Of a stretch of DNA of 9,575 nt, positions 1 through 7,502 are shown piece after piece. How positions within the stretch are numbered: position 1 is the stretch's first letter; each line of letters opens with the position of its first letter. A program made the position numbers and the translations under genes. Origin of the DNA: Acidimicrobiia bacterium. Lineage in GTDB: Bacteria; Actinomycetota; Acidimicrobiia; IMCC26256; JAENVU01. The notes under the pieces are model-generated. The model saw only the letters and a list, made by a program, of their open reading frames with translations, was not told where the DNA came from and did not search any database. The stretch lies in assembly GCA_016650415.1 (NCBI GenBank), contig JAENVU010000225.1, forward strand, positions 1 through 9,575, read 5' to 3'.

Positions 1-826
1 CGAGGAGTCTGCGGGCGCGAGCGACGGCGGCGGTGAGGTCACGCTGGTCGTCGAGGCGGAACTGCGCGACGACGTGATCCGCGGCCGGCGTCAGGGCCAT
101 GACCGCCGGGCCGTGCGGGAGGGCCAGCGAACGCCGGTAGGCCCCGTCGGTCACGGCCTCGATGCCGGGGACGGCCCGGAGGGCGAGGAACTCGAGCAGC
201 GCCCGACCGTCGAACGGTTGGCGGGCGGCGAGGCGAACGGTCACGGTGCCGGGCTCCGGGCGCGGGCCGTGATGGTGGCGCAGCGCGCTGGGGCTCGTCG
301 CGAAGACCTCCCGCACCGTGTCGTTGAACTGGCGGATGCTCGCGAAGCCGGCCGCGAAGGCGATGTCGGCCATGCGGAGGTCGGTCGTCTCGATGAGGAC
401 TCTCGCGGTCTGGGCGCGCTGCGCCCGCGCGAGCGCGAGCGGCCCGGCACCGACTTCGGCCGTCAGGAGTCGGTGGAGTTGGCGTTCGCTGTACGCGAGT
501 CGGCGGGCGAGACCGCCGACGCCGTCGCGGTCCACGACACCGTCCGCGATCAGGCGCATGGCGCGGGCGACGACGTCGCCGCGCGGATCCCATTCCGGTG
601 AGCCGGGAGAAGCGTCGGGGCGGCAGCGCTTGCAGGCGCGGTAGCCGGCGCGCTGGGCCGCGGCCGCGGTAGGGAGGAACTCGACGTTCGTACGGAACGG
701 CGTGCGGGCGGGGCAGCTCGGTCGGCAGTAGATCTTCGTCGTCGTGACCGCGGTGAAGAACCAGCCGTCGAAGCGGGCGTCCTTGCTCTCGACGGCGCGA
801 TAACAGGTCTCGGCATCGGGGAGCAC
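1..826 (-). CDS. alkA: Ada-AlkA fusion: methylation-responsive regulator / DNA-3-methyladenine glycosylase (C-terminus beyond window)
   Basis: The first 275 residues are visible and the gene runs off the left edge. Residues 1-70 form an Ada metal-binding domain with four cysteines in the Ada pattern (C34 and C38 in YCRPSC, C64 and C67 in CKRC). In Ada these bind zinc, and the first accepts a methyl group from DNA phosphotriesters, which switches on the activator. Residues about 80-182 are an AraC-type double helix-turn-helix. From about 187 the sequence matches the AlkA N-terminal domain (TVRLAARQPFDG, then LRAVPGIEAVTDGAYRRS). The HhH-GPD glycosylase domain, which removes 3-alkylated purines, should follow outside the window. 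This is the architecture of mycobacterial AlkA. No O6-alkylguanine methyltransferase domain is seen in the visible part. The GTG at 826 is the only start codon after the in-frame stop at 871-869, and the protein then begins with the family-like MLPDAETCYRAV. It diverges from the HNH gene. Confidence 0.9.
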   Translation of the reverse strand, partial: MLPDAETCYRAVESKDARFDGWFFTAVTTTKIYCRPSCPARTPFRTNVEFLPTAAAAQRAGYRACKRCRPDASPGSPEWDPRGDVVARAMRLIADGVVDRDGVGGLARRLAYSERQLHRLLTAEVGAGPLALARAQRAQTARVLIETTDLRMADIAFAAGFASIRQFNDTVREVFATSPSALRHHHGPRPEPGTVTVRLAARQPFDGRALLEFLALRAVPGIEAVTDGAYRRSLALPHGPAVMALTPAADHVVAQFRLDDQRDLTAAVARARRLL

Positions 827-899
827 CCATCCACCATCGCAGAGGTCCGGGTCAATTGCTAGCGGGTTTCAGACGGTGCGATCACTCTGGCGTTTTCAC

Positions 900-928
900 T
901 TGACTCCGAACGTATGTTCGTATATACT
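900..928 (+). promoter_or_regulatory. Sigma70-type promoter for the HNH/DUF222 gene
   Basis: TTGACT (900-905) and TATACT (923-928) lie exactly 17 bp apart, each one mismatch from the -35 and -10 consensus. Transcription should begin near 935, giving a leader of about 70 nt before the GTG at 1008. The spacer is filled by the LexA box at 907-920, the usual layout of a repressed SOS promoter. The hexamers are read directly; activity is inferred. Confidence 0.75.
907..920. promoter_or_regulatory. LexA (SOS) box
   Basis: CGAAC-GTAT-GTTCG is a perfect inverted repeat with a 4-bp spacer and matches the mycobacterial/actinobacterial SOS box core CGAAC-N4-GTTCG. It sits between the -35 and -10 elements of the promoter at 900-928, so bound LexA would exclude RNA polymerase. 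Genes of the 13E12 (DUF222/HNH) family are known LexA targets in Mycobacterium tuberculosis, which agrees with the downstream gene. It is also 81 bp upstream of the divergent alkA start and could affect both. Confidence 0.82.
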
Positions 929-994
929 TCAGACACTTCCTCGCACGATCCATCACTTCCCCGATGGTCCTGATCTCGATGTTCCACGGTCCCC

Positions 995-1000
995 GGGAGG
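995..1000 (+). promoter_or_regulatory. Ribosome binding site deciding the HNH gene start
   Basis: GGGAGG lies 7 nt before the GTG at 1008. It supports this GTG over the in-frame ATG at 876, which lies upstream of the promoter and so cannot be on its transcript. Confidence 0.65.
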
Positions 1001-1007
1001 TGCGCGC

Positions 1008-2256
1008 GTGCTCGATGTTCTCCAGACTCTGGTCGACCGCGCCCGCACGCTGGTCGGCACGCTCGAACCCGACGATCTCCCGGGTGTGGACGCACGCCGC
1101 GCGGTGGAACTGTTCGTCCAGATGGAGAAGCTCGCCGCCGCCGGGAAGCTGCTCGCGGTCGGTCGACTGGACCGCACCGGCGCATGGGTCGGCGACGGGT
1201 CCTTCCGCGACCTGCCCGCCTGGCTCGCGTCGATCGGTGGCACCACCGTCGGCGCAGCCCGCGGTGCGGCCGACACCGCGCGCCGGTTGCGGGATCTCCC
1301 TGCTGCAAGCGAAACCCTGCGCGCCGGAAAACTCTCCCGCGGTTCAGGCCGACGCGCTCAGCGCGGCCGCGATCGCGGATCCCGAGTCCGAACACAGACT
1401 CCTCGACCACGCCAAGGTCGCCGGCGTCAAGGGATTGAAGATCGAGTGCGACCGCGTGATCGCGGCGGCCACCCAGCACGAGAAAGAGATCGAAGCAGTA
1501 CGAACGCACGCGCGCCAACCGCATGCTCCGGCACCGGCGCCTCGGCGACGGCACCGGCTGTATCGACATCCGCGGCCCGATCGACGCGACCGCGCAGATC
1601 ATGGCGGCGCTCGAACCGTTCGAGCAGGCGGTCTTCGAAGGCAACCGGGCCAGCGGTCGGGCCGAGCATCCCGACGCAGTCGCCTTCGATGCCTTGACCC
1701 GGCTCTGCACACCGAACCGTGGCGCCGCGCCGGCCGCCACCCGCACGCGCGGGGCCCGGCCACTCGCAACCGTCGTGGTGCACGTGAGCGAGACCGCATT
1801 TTGTCGGGGCTGGACCGAGCGGGGCGAGATCTGCGAGATCGAAGGCGCCGGACCGGTCCCGGTCGGTGTCGCGCAGCGGCTCGCGTCGGACTCGTTCCTC
1901 AAGGCACTCGTCATGGACGGCTGCGAGGTCACCCGGGTGTCGCATCTCGGCCGCACCATCCCCGCCCATCTGCGCACCGCGATCGAAGCCGGGACCGCAC
2001 CTGTGTCATCGCCGGGTGCGAGATCGACCGCCACCTCGAGATCGACCACAACATCCCCGTCGCGATCGGTGGGCCGACGGCGTTGACCAACCTCGGACGG
2101 GTCTGCCATCACCACCACGACGAGAAGACCCGCCGCGATCTCCGCCGGGTCGGTCCCATCGGCCGGCAACGGTTGGTGACCCGCGCCGAGTTCGAACGAT
2201 CGGCCGACCAGTCCGACCGGTCAGGCCGCGCCCCGCCCGACCGCTCGACCGCGTAG
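1008..2256 (+). pseudogene. DUF222 / HNH endonuclease (13E12-type), broken by three frameshifts
   Basis: Three consecutive stretches in different frames rebuild one family protein. The frame from 1008 gives the DUF222 N-terminus (MLDVLQTLVDRARTLVGTL to LRAGKLS). It shifts at about 1336-1338 to QADALSAAAIADPESEHRLL and EKEIEA, at about 1498 to ERTRANRMLRHRRLGDGTG up to AHLRTAIEA, and at about 1989-1991 back to the second frame for the HNH domain: CVIAGCE, LEIDH, GGPTALTNL, CHHHHDEKT. The first two shifts are best explained by one extra base each and the third by one missing base. The net +1 makes 1249 nt equal to 416 codons including the TAG, about 415 residues, normal for the family. All the family landmarks I looked for survive. 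The family is often multicopy; its role is poorly known, and a nuclease role rests on the HNH motif. The breaks could be true decay or base-calling errors. Confidence 0.85.
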
Positions 2257-2278
2257 CGGCGAGTGCAAAGATCAGCCG

Positions 2279-3739
2279 GTGATGCTCCACGATCTTCTCG
2301 CCGACGCGGCGCGCGACGCGCCCGCTACTCCGGCGGTCATCACCGACGACGGATCGGTGACGTTCGCGGAATTGTCGGCGCGGGTCGACGCGCGCGCCGC
2401 CGAGATCGAGGCGGGGACCGAGCCGGGTGCTCGGGTCGCGGTGCTGGCCGAGAACTGCATCGAGTACGTGGAGCTGTATTACGCGGTGCCTCACGCGGGG
2501 CGCGTGCTGGTCCCGCTGAACCATCGGCTGCACCCCGAGGAGTGGCGGGCGACCGTGGCGCGGGCGGGGGCGACGCTGGCCTACGTCGATGGGGCTCACG
2601 CCGATCGGTTCGAGGCGCCAGTCGGAGTGGAAGTCCGCCGCCTGGAGGCGTCCGCGACCCCCGCGGCACCGGCAGGCGAGTTCACTCCCCCGCCCCGCAC
2701 TCCCGATGACGTTGCATGGCTCATCGGCACGAGCGGGACGACCGGCTCACCGAAGCTCGCCATGCTCTCGGACGCGAACCTGATCGCGGCGGTCGACGCG
2801 ACGTTGCCCGCCCGACCAGTGGGTGAACACGACGTGCTCGCAACGCCGTTCCCGCTCTGCCACGTCGCCGGGTACAACGTGCTCGTCGTCCACCGGCGGG
2901 CCCGGCCCATCGTGCTCCAACGGACGTTCGATCCGATCGGCTTGACGCGGCTCGTGCGCGATCACGACGTCACGATGTTGTCGCTCGCCCCGACGATGAT
3001 CGCAATGCTGCTCGACCATCCGGACGTCGACGACGCCGACCTCGCGTCGATCCACGCCCTCGGGTACGGAGCGTCGCCCATCCCGGGGCCCGTCCTGCGA
3101 CGGGTCATCGAACGTTGGGGTTGGGACTGCTCCCAAGGATTCGGCATGACCGAGCTCGGAGGGAACGCGCTCTTCCTCGGCCCCGACGAGCACCGCCGCG
3201 CCGCGGATGGAGACGCGCGGCTCCTCGTCGCGGCGGGTCGCCCCTCCCCCGGCGTCGAGGTTCGGCTCGGCGAGGACAACGAGCTCCTCGTGCGGGCCCC
3301 GCAGGTCATGCTCGGGTACTGGCACAACCCGGAGGCCACCGCGGCCGCGCTCACCGACGGGTGGCTCCACACCGGTGATGTCGCTCGGATCGACGACGAC
3401 GGAATCGTCGCGATCATCGACCGGAAGAAGGACGTGATCGTGAGCGGCGGCGAGAACATCGCCTCCCGCGAGGTGGAAGAGGTCCTGCACACCCATCCGG
3501 CGGTCGCGGACGTCGCGGTCATCGGCCTGCCCGACGAACGGTGGGGCGAGCGGGTCTGCGCCGTGGTCGTGGCGCGGGATGCCGTCGAGCCCGCGGCCCT
3601 CATCGCGCATTGCCGGGCCCGGCTGGCCGGGTTCAAGACCCCGAAAACGATCGAGTTCGTCGACGCGCTCCCTCGCAACGCGTCGGGGAAGGTTCTGAAG
3701 CACCAGCTACGAAGCGACTTCGTCCGAGCTCGCCACTAG
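2279..3739 (+). CDS. Class-I acyl-CoA synthetase (AMP-binding, ANL superfamily)
   Basis: This intact 486-residue protein has the full set of ANL motifs. The ATP-binding loop IGTSGTTGSPK is at 149-159, GFGMTE at 287-292, GWLHTGD at 361-367, the hinge region DRKKDVIVSGGENI at 381-394, and PRNASGKVLK near the end, with K471 as the expected adenylation-step lysine. Such enzymes activate a carboxylic acid to an acyl-AMP and then to a CoA thioester in the cytosol. The long-/medium-chain fatty-acid or aryl-CoA ligase group fits best, but the sequence does not reveal the substrate. At 486 residues it is at the short end for the family, without N-terminal extension or membrane segment. GTG (2279) is immediately followed by ATG (2282); either could be used, and no strong Shine-Dalgarno is present. 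It starts 22 bp after the HNH gene and ends 9 bp before the SulP gene, so it is probably co-transcribed with the latter. Confidence 0.92.
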   Translation: MMLHDLLADAARDAPATPAVITDDGSVTFAELSARVDARAAEIEAGTEPGARVAVLAENCIEYVELYYAVPHAGRVLVPLNHRLHPEEWRATVARAGATLAYVDGAHADRFEAPVGVEVRRLEASATPAAPAGEFTPPPRTPDDVAWLIGTSGTTGSPKLAMLSDANLIAAVDATLPARPVGEHDVLATPFPLCHVAGYNVLVVHRRARPIVLQRTFDPIGLTRLVRDHDVTMLSLAPTMIAMLLDHPDVDDADLASIHALGYGASPIPGPVLRRVIERWGWDCSQGFGMTELGGNALFLGPDEHRRAADGDARLLVAAGRPSPGVEVRLGEDNELLVRAPQVMLGYWHNPEATAAALTDGWLHTGDVARIDDDGIVAIIDRKKDVIVSGGENIASREVEEVLHTHPAVADVAVIGLPDERWGERVCAVVVARDAVEPAALIAHCRARLAGFKTPKTIEFVDALPRNASGKVLKHQLRSDFVRARH

Positions 3740-3748
3740 ATACGGCCC

Positions 3749-5392
3749 GTGAGGCTCACCCGGCTGCTCCCCCATCGGTCCGACTACGCCGGGTTGCGGG
3801 AGTCCTGGCGGGGCGATGTCCTCGCCGGAATCACCGTCAGCGTCGTCGCGTTGCCGCTGGCGCTCGCGTTCTGAATCACGAGCGGCCTCGGGGCCAGCGC
3901 CGGGCTCATCACCGCGATCGTCGCCGGGCTCATCGTCGGCGTGTTCGGCGGATCAAATGTCCAGGTGTCCGGCCCCACCGGCGCAATGACCGTGGTGTTG
4001 GTGCCGATCCTCGCGCTCTACGGCGCCGGGGCGGTGCCGGTCGTGGGCATCATGGCCGGCCTGATGCTGCTCGGCGCCGCAGGCGCGGGCCTTGGCCGGT
4101 ACCTGGCGTTCATTCCGTGGCCCGTGGTCGAGGGCTTCACTGTCGGAATCGCGGTGATCATCTTCCTCCAACAGGTCCCCGCGGCCCTCGGCGTGTCGAA
4201 GCCACATGGCGAGAACACCGCGGCCGTCGCGTTTCGCGCCATCGGCAACGCGTTCGATCACGGTCAGTGGACCGCGATCGCGGTCGTCGCGATCGTGATC
4301 GCCTCGATGATCCTGGCACCCAAGGTGCACCGCGCCGCCCCGACATCTCTGGTCGCAGTCGTGATCGCAACGATCGTCGCGCAGATGGCGGGATGGGATC
4401 TCGCACAAGTCGGGAAGCTCCCTGCCTCGCTCCCGACCCCGTCGTTCCCGTCCTTCTCCGCGGACCAGATCAGCAACCTCTTCAGCGCCGCGCTGGCCAT
4501 TGCCGCCCTCGCCGCGATCGAAAGTCTGCTGTCGGCGAAGGTCGCGGACGGCATGGCCGACACCACGCCACACGATCCCGATCGCGAGCTCTTCGGCCAG
4601 GGATTGGCGAACATCGCAGCGCCGATGTTCGGAGGAATGCCGGCGACCGGCGCGATCGCCCGCACCGCGGTCAACGTACGAGCCGGCGCTCGCACGCGCG
4701 TCGCTTCGATCGTCCACTCGGTCGTACTCATTCTCGTGGTCTTCTTCGGTGGCCCGCTGGTTGCGCGCATCCCGCTCGCGTCGCTCGCCAGTGTGCTCAT
4801 GGTCACCGCGGTACGCATGATCGAGGTCGCGACGCTCACCTCCATCCTGCGCTCGACCCGATCCGACGCCGCGGTGCTTGCACTCACGGCCGTCGCGACC
4901 ATCGCATTCGACCTGATCCTCGCAGTCGAGATCGGTGTCGCCCTTGCCGCGATCCTCGCGCTCCGAGCGATCGCACAATCGGCGACGGCGACCGCCGAGC
5001 CGATCACGAATGTCGAGATCGACGCGTCGACCGAGGCGGCGCTGCTCCACGATCACATCGTTGCGTACCGACTCGATGGCGCACTCTTCTTCGGAGCCGC
5101 ACAACGCTTCCTGACCGAGCTGAGCGCGGTCAGCGACGTCCGGGTGGTCATCCTCCGGCTCTCCCAGCTCCAGGTCCTCGATGCCACCGAAGCGAGGGCG
5201 CTGGGTGACCTCGTCGCCGAACTCGAGCATCGGGGCGTCACCGTCTTGATCAAGGGAACCCGGCCCGACCATCTCCGACTGCTCGGTACCGTCGGCGCCC
5301 TCGGCGAGCTCGCCGACGAACGACACGTCTTCACCGATCTCGATGCCGCCGTCGCCCACGCGCGGATCCACGTGCAGCGGTCGGCCGCCTGA
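3749..5392 (+). pseudogene. SulP-family inorganic anion transporter with STAS domain, in-frame TGA at codon 42
   Basis: Read through, this is a 547-residue SulP (SLC26-like) membrane transporter for an anion such as sulfate or bicarbonate; the substrate cannot be told. Reading starts at GTG 3749, the only start after the in-frame TAG of the upstream ligase. The N-terminal helix (DVLAGITVSVVALPLALAF) is cut by TGA at 3872-3874, where relatives have Gly (AFG-I-SG); the frame then continues with ITSGLGASAGL. Later landmarks are GSNVQVSGPTGAMT (about 67-80), AIESLLSAKVADGM (about 256-269) and GLANIAAPMFGGMPATGAIART (from about 285). A STAS domain occupies about 434-544. One G-to-T change (GGA to TGA) explains the stop. 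Translation restarting at GTG 3941 would give 483 residues lacking the first two helices, so it is probably inactive. Other genes here end in TGA, so TGA is a normal stop. A sequencing error remains possible. Confidence 0.83.
3872..3874 (+). other. In-frame TGA at a conserved glycine of the SulP gene
   Basis: The codon series reads GCG TTC TGA ATC ACG AGC GGC, where SulP proteins typically read A-F-G-I-x-S-G. Both sides are strongly family-like in the same frame, so this is a point nonsense change rather than an indel. Confidence 0.8.
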
Positions 5393-5399
5393 GCCCGAG

Positions 5400-5411
5400 C
5401 GGGTGCACCCG
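5400..5411. repeat. 12-bp palindrome with overlapping direct repeat, upstream of the MBL promoter
   Basis: CGGGTGCACCCG is a perfect 12-bp palindrome just upstream of the predicted -35 box. GCACCCGA also occurs twice with a 10-bp period (5405-5412 and 5415-5422), about one helical turn. It may be an operator for the downstream operon. No T-run follows, so I do not call it a terminator. Confidence 0.4.
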
Positions 5412-5425
5412 AACGCACCCGATAC

Positions 5426-5455
5426 CTGACGCCACCCGGCCGACCCCCGTAGGGT
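5426..5455 (+). promoter_or_regulatory. Probable leaderless promoter of the MBL-SDR-PhyH operon
   Basis: CTGACG (5426-5431) and TAGGGT (5450-5455) are 18 bp apart. TAGGGT fits the actinobacterial -10 form TAnnnT and ends 8 nt before the GTG at 5464, so transcription would begin at or next to the start codon. The only Shine-Dalgarno candidate (AGGG, 5451-5454) lies inside that -10 box. Confidence 0.5.
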
Positions 5456-5463
5456 TCGCCGCC

Positions 5464-6753
5464 GTGCCTTCCGAACTGATTCGCAACCGCCCGCCGGCAT
5501 CCGAGATCCGGCCGGCCTCGATGGCCGCCGCCGAGCCCGTCGCCCCGGGCGTGTGGCTCTCCGCCGGCCTCTCCAACTCGTTTCTCATCGTCACCAGCGA
5601 CGGTCGGGTGGTGGTCAACACCGGCATGGGATTCGAGTCGGGCCATCACCGCCGCCTGTACGACGCCGTCGACACCGGCCCGATCCGGTACATCCTGGTG
5701 ACCCAGGGTCATGTCGATCATGTCGGCGGGGTCGAGACGTTCCGCGAGCCCGGCACGCTCCTCGTCGCCCAGGCCAACAACCCGTTCTGCCAGGCGGACG
5801 ACGCGCGGATCCACCGGTTCCGCGTCAAGCGTTCCCAGCCGTACTGGGCGAACGCGATCGCGCAGGCCGATGCGTTCATCAAGGGCCAACCGGCCGGTGC
5901 GCCGATCCCCGGGCAATCGACGCCGACGCCCGACATCCTCTTCGACGACCGCTACGTGATCACGCTCGGCGACACGCGCATCGAGTGCATCTCGACCCCG
6001 GGCGGCGAGACGATCGACTCCACTGTGATCTGGTTGCCCGACGCGCGCGTTGCCCTCGTCGGCAACGTGTTCTCTGCGCTGTTCGGTCATTTCCCGAACT
6101 TGGTGACGCTGCGCGCCGACCGGCTCCGGTTCGCGCTGCCATTCCTCGACGCGATCGCCACCGTGCGTGCGCTGGAACCCGAGGTGCTCGCCAGTGGCCA
6201 CTTCGCGCCGATCACGGGAGCCGCGACCATCCGGAACGAGCTCGACCGGTTGCATGATTGCGTGGCGTGGGTGCACGACGAGACGGTGCGAAGAATGAAC
6301 GAAGGGCAGGATGTCCACCAGATCATGCGGGAGGTGGTGCCCCCCGACGACCTCTCCGTCGGCGAGGGGTACGGCAAGATCTCCTGGTCGGTCCGCGCGA
6401 TCTGGGAGGGCTACGCAGGTTGGTTCCACGCCCGGTCGACGACGGAGCTGTACGCGACCCCGGCAAGCACGGTGGCGCCCGAAGTCGTGGCCCTCGCCGG
6501 TGGGCCGGGCGCAATCGTGGCGGCCGCCCGAGGGCGGCTCGATCGCGGCGAGCTCATCGAGGCGGTCCACCTGTTGGAGATGGCCCTGACCGCCCACCCC
6601 GACGATCCGGACGCGCTCGCCACGTTCGTCGCGGTGCATCAGGCGCTCCTGGAACAACCCGATGCCGAGAACTTCTGGCTCGCCGGCTGGCTCCGCCACC
6701 AGATCACGACCGCCCAATCCGCCATCGACACGGCCTCGGGTACATCCGCATGA
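5464..6753 (+). CDS. Alkylsulfatase-like metallo-beta-lactamase-fold hydrolase
   Basis: This 429-residue protein has an MBL fold in about residues 25-250: NTG at 52-54, TQGHVDHVGG at 80-89, PGGETIDSTVIWLPD at 179-193 and ASGHFAPITG at 243-252. The segment from about 270 to 420 resembles the alkyl-sulfatase dimerisation domain (GYGKISWSVRAIWEGYAGWFH at 302-322, then a helical part). The whole resembles SdsA/BDS1-type enzymes that hydrolyse alkyl sulfates, but is shorter than those roughly 650-residue secreted proteins, and no signal peptide is seen, so it is probably cytosolic. The metal motif is atypical: Gln81 replaces the first His of HxHxDH while H83, D85 and H86 remain. Sulfatase activity is therefore uncertain; another ester or thioester hydrolase is possible. 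GTG 5464 is taken for its promoter position; Met20 (5521) is an alternative. It overlaps the SDR gene by ATGA. Confidence 0.82.
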   Translation: MPSELIRNRPPASEIRPASMAAAEPVAPGVWLSAGLSNSFLIVTSDGRVVVNTGMGFESGHHRRLYDAVDTGPIRYILVTQGHVDHVGGVETFREPGTLLVAQANNPFCQADDARIHRFRVKRSQPYWANAIAQADAFIKGQPAGAPIPGQSTPTPDILFDDRYVITLGDTRIECISTPGGETIDSTVIWLPDARVALVGNVFSALFGHFPNLVTLRADRLRFALPFLDAIATVRALEPEVLASGHFAPITGAATIRNELDRLHDCVAWVHDETVRRMNEGQDVHQIMREVVPPDDLSVGEGYGKISWSVRAIWEGYAGWFHARSTTELYATPASTVAPEVVALAGGPGAIVAAARGRLDRGELIEAVHLLEMALTAHPDDPDALATFVAVHQALLEQPDAENFWLAGWLRHQITTAQSAIDTASGTSA

Positions 6754-7502
6754 GCGGCGGAGTGACGTTCGACTTCGAGAACACGACGGTGCTGGTCACC
6801 GGGGGGACGAGCGGCATCGGGCGCGCGATCGCGGGTGAGTTCGCCCGAGCCGGGGCACGGGTTCACGTGACCGGCACGCGCGCCGCCGCGACGGACTACG
6901 ACCTCGACCTCACCGGGTTCACCTACCACCAGCTTCGCCTGACCGACGGGTCGGACATCGAGACGGTTGCCGCAAACCTCCCTGCGCTCGACGTGCTCGT
7001 GAACAACGCCGGTGAGGTCTTGCCCGGCGGCAGGAGCGAGTACGAGCCGGATGTGTTCGCGACGGCGATCGCGATCAACCTGACCGGCGCGTTCCGGTTG
7101 GCGACCGCATGCCGGCCGCTCCTCGCTGCGAGCACGATCGAGGGTGGTGCGAGCATCGTCAACCTTGCGTCGATGGCGAGCTACTTCGGGATCGAGATCA
7201 CGCCGGGCTACGGCGCGGCGAAGACCGGGATCCTCGGCCTCACCCGTACGCTCGCCCACGCGTGGGCCGACGACGGGATCCGCGTCAACGCGGTCGCGCC
7301 CGGTCTCATCGAGAGCGGAATGACCGCACCGATGCTCGACATTCCGTCCATGACCGAGCCGATGATCCTCCGCACGCCGCTCGGCCGCATCGGAACCCCG
7401 GCCGACATCGCGCCCGTCGTCGCGTTCCTGGCCAGCCCGGCAGCTCGGTTCATCACGGGTCAGACTCTGCCGGTGGACGGCGGCTTCTCGATCTCGGCAT
7501 GA
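6750..7502 (+). CDS. SDR-family NAD(P)-dependent oxidoreductase
   Basis: A classical short-chain dehydrogenase of 250 residues, the usual family size. The nucleotide-binding motif TGGTSGIG is at 17-24, NNAG at 85-88, and the catalytic set is N110, S141, Y154 and K158 (YGAAK). The C-terminus has RVNAVAPGLIESGM and the typical ending GQTLPVDGGFS. Such enzymes interconvert alcohols and ketones with NAD(P)H in the cytosol; the substrate is not apparent. No acidic residue follows the end of the second strand (VTGTRAAA at 40-47), and the Arg there hints at NADP(H) over NAD(H), though weakly. The ATG lies in the ATGA overlap with the MBL stop, and the TGA overlaps the next start in the same way, so it is very probably translated from the polycistronic mRNA as the middle gene of a three-step module. 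Confidence 0.92.
   Translation: MSGGVTFDFENTTVLVTGGTSGIGRAIAGEFARAGARVHVTGTRAAATDYDLDLTGFTYHQLRLTDGSDIETVAANLPALDVLVNNAGEVLPGGRSEYEPDVFATAIAINLTGAFRLATACRPLLAASTIEGGASIVNLASMASYFGIEITPGYGAAKTGILGLTRTLAHAWADDGIRVNAVAPGLIESGMTAPMLDIPSMTEPMILRTPLGRIGTPADIAPVVAFLASPAARFITGQTLPVDGGFSISA

Noticed and set aside
39..830. 263-codon minus-strand frame beginning with ATG at 830
   Set aside because: Out of frame with the Ada-AlkA reading from GTG 826, which has four Ada cysteines and two recognisable domains; this frame is Arg/Pro-rich.
876..1007. N-terminal extension of the HNH gene to ATG 876
   Set aside because: It would start upstream of the promoter and LexA box; the ribosome site at 995-1000 and the family-like N-terminus point to GTG 1008.
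859..2169. 436-codon minus-strand open frame across the HNH gene
   Set aside because: It overlaps the SOS promoter and the DUF222/HNH coding sequence, and has no domain signal.
1008..2256. Programmed ribosomal frameshifting in the HNH gene
   Set aside because: Three separate shifts in both directions, with no slippery heptamer or downstream structure seen, do not fit known programmed frameshifts.
3872..3874. Alternative genetic code or selenocysteine at the SulP TGA
   Set aside because: SulP itself, MBL, SDR, amidohydrolase and PhyH-adjacent genes use TGA or other standard stops normally, the expected residue is Gly rather than Cys/Sec, and no SECIS-like element was recognised.
5400..5411. 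Intrinsic terminator after SulP
   Set aside because: The palindrome has no loop of usual size and no following T-run.
3953..5500. 515-codon minus-strand open frame opposite SulP
   Set aside because: Translation is mostly Asp/Arg/Gly/His without domains, while the plus strand gives a clear SulP-STAS protein.
5053..6717. 554-codon minus-strand open frame opposite the MBL gene
   Set aside because: No recognisable motif, and it spans two unrelated plus-strand genes; an antisense shadow.
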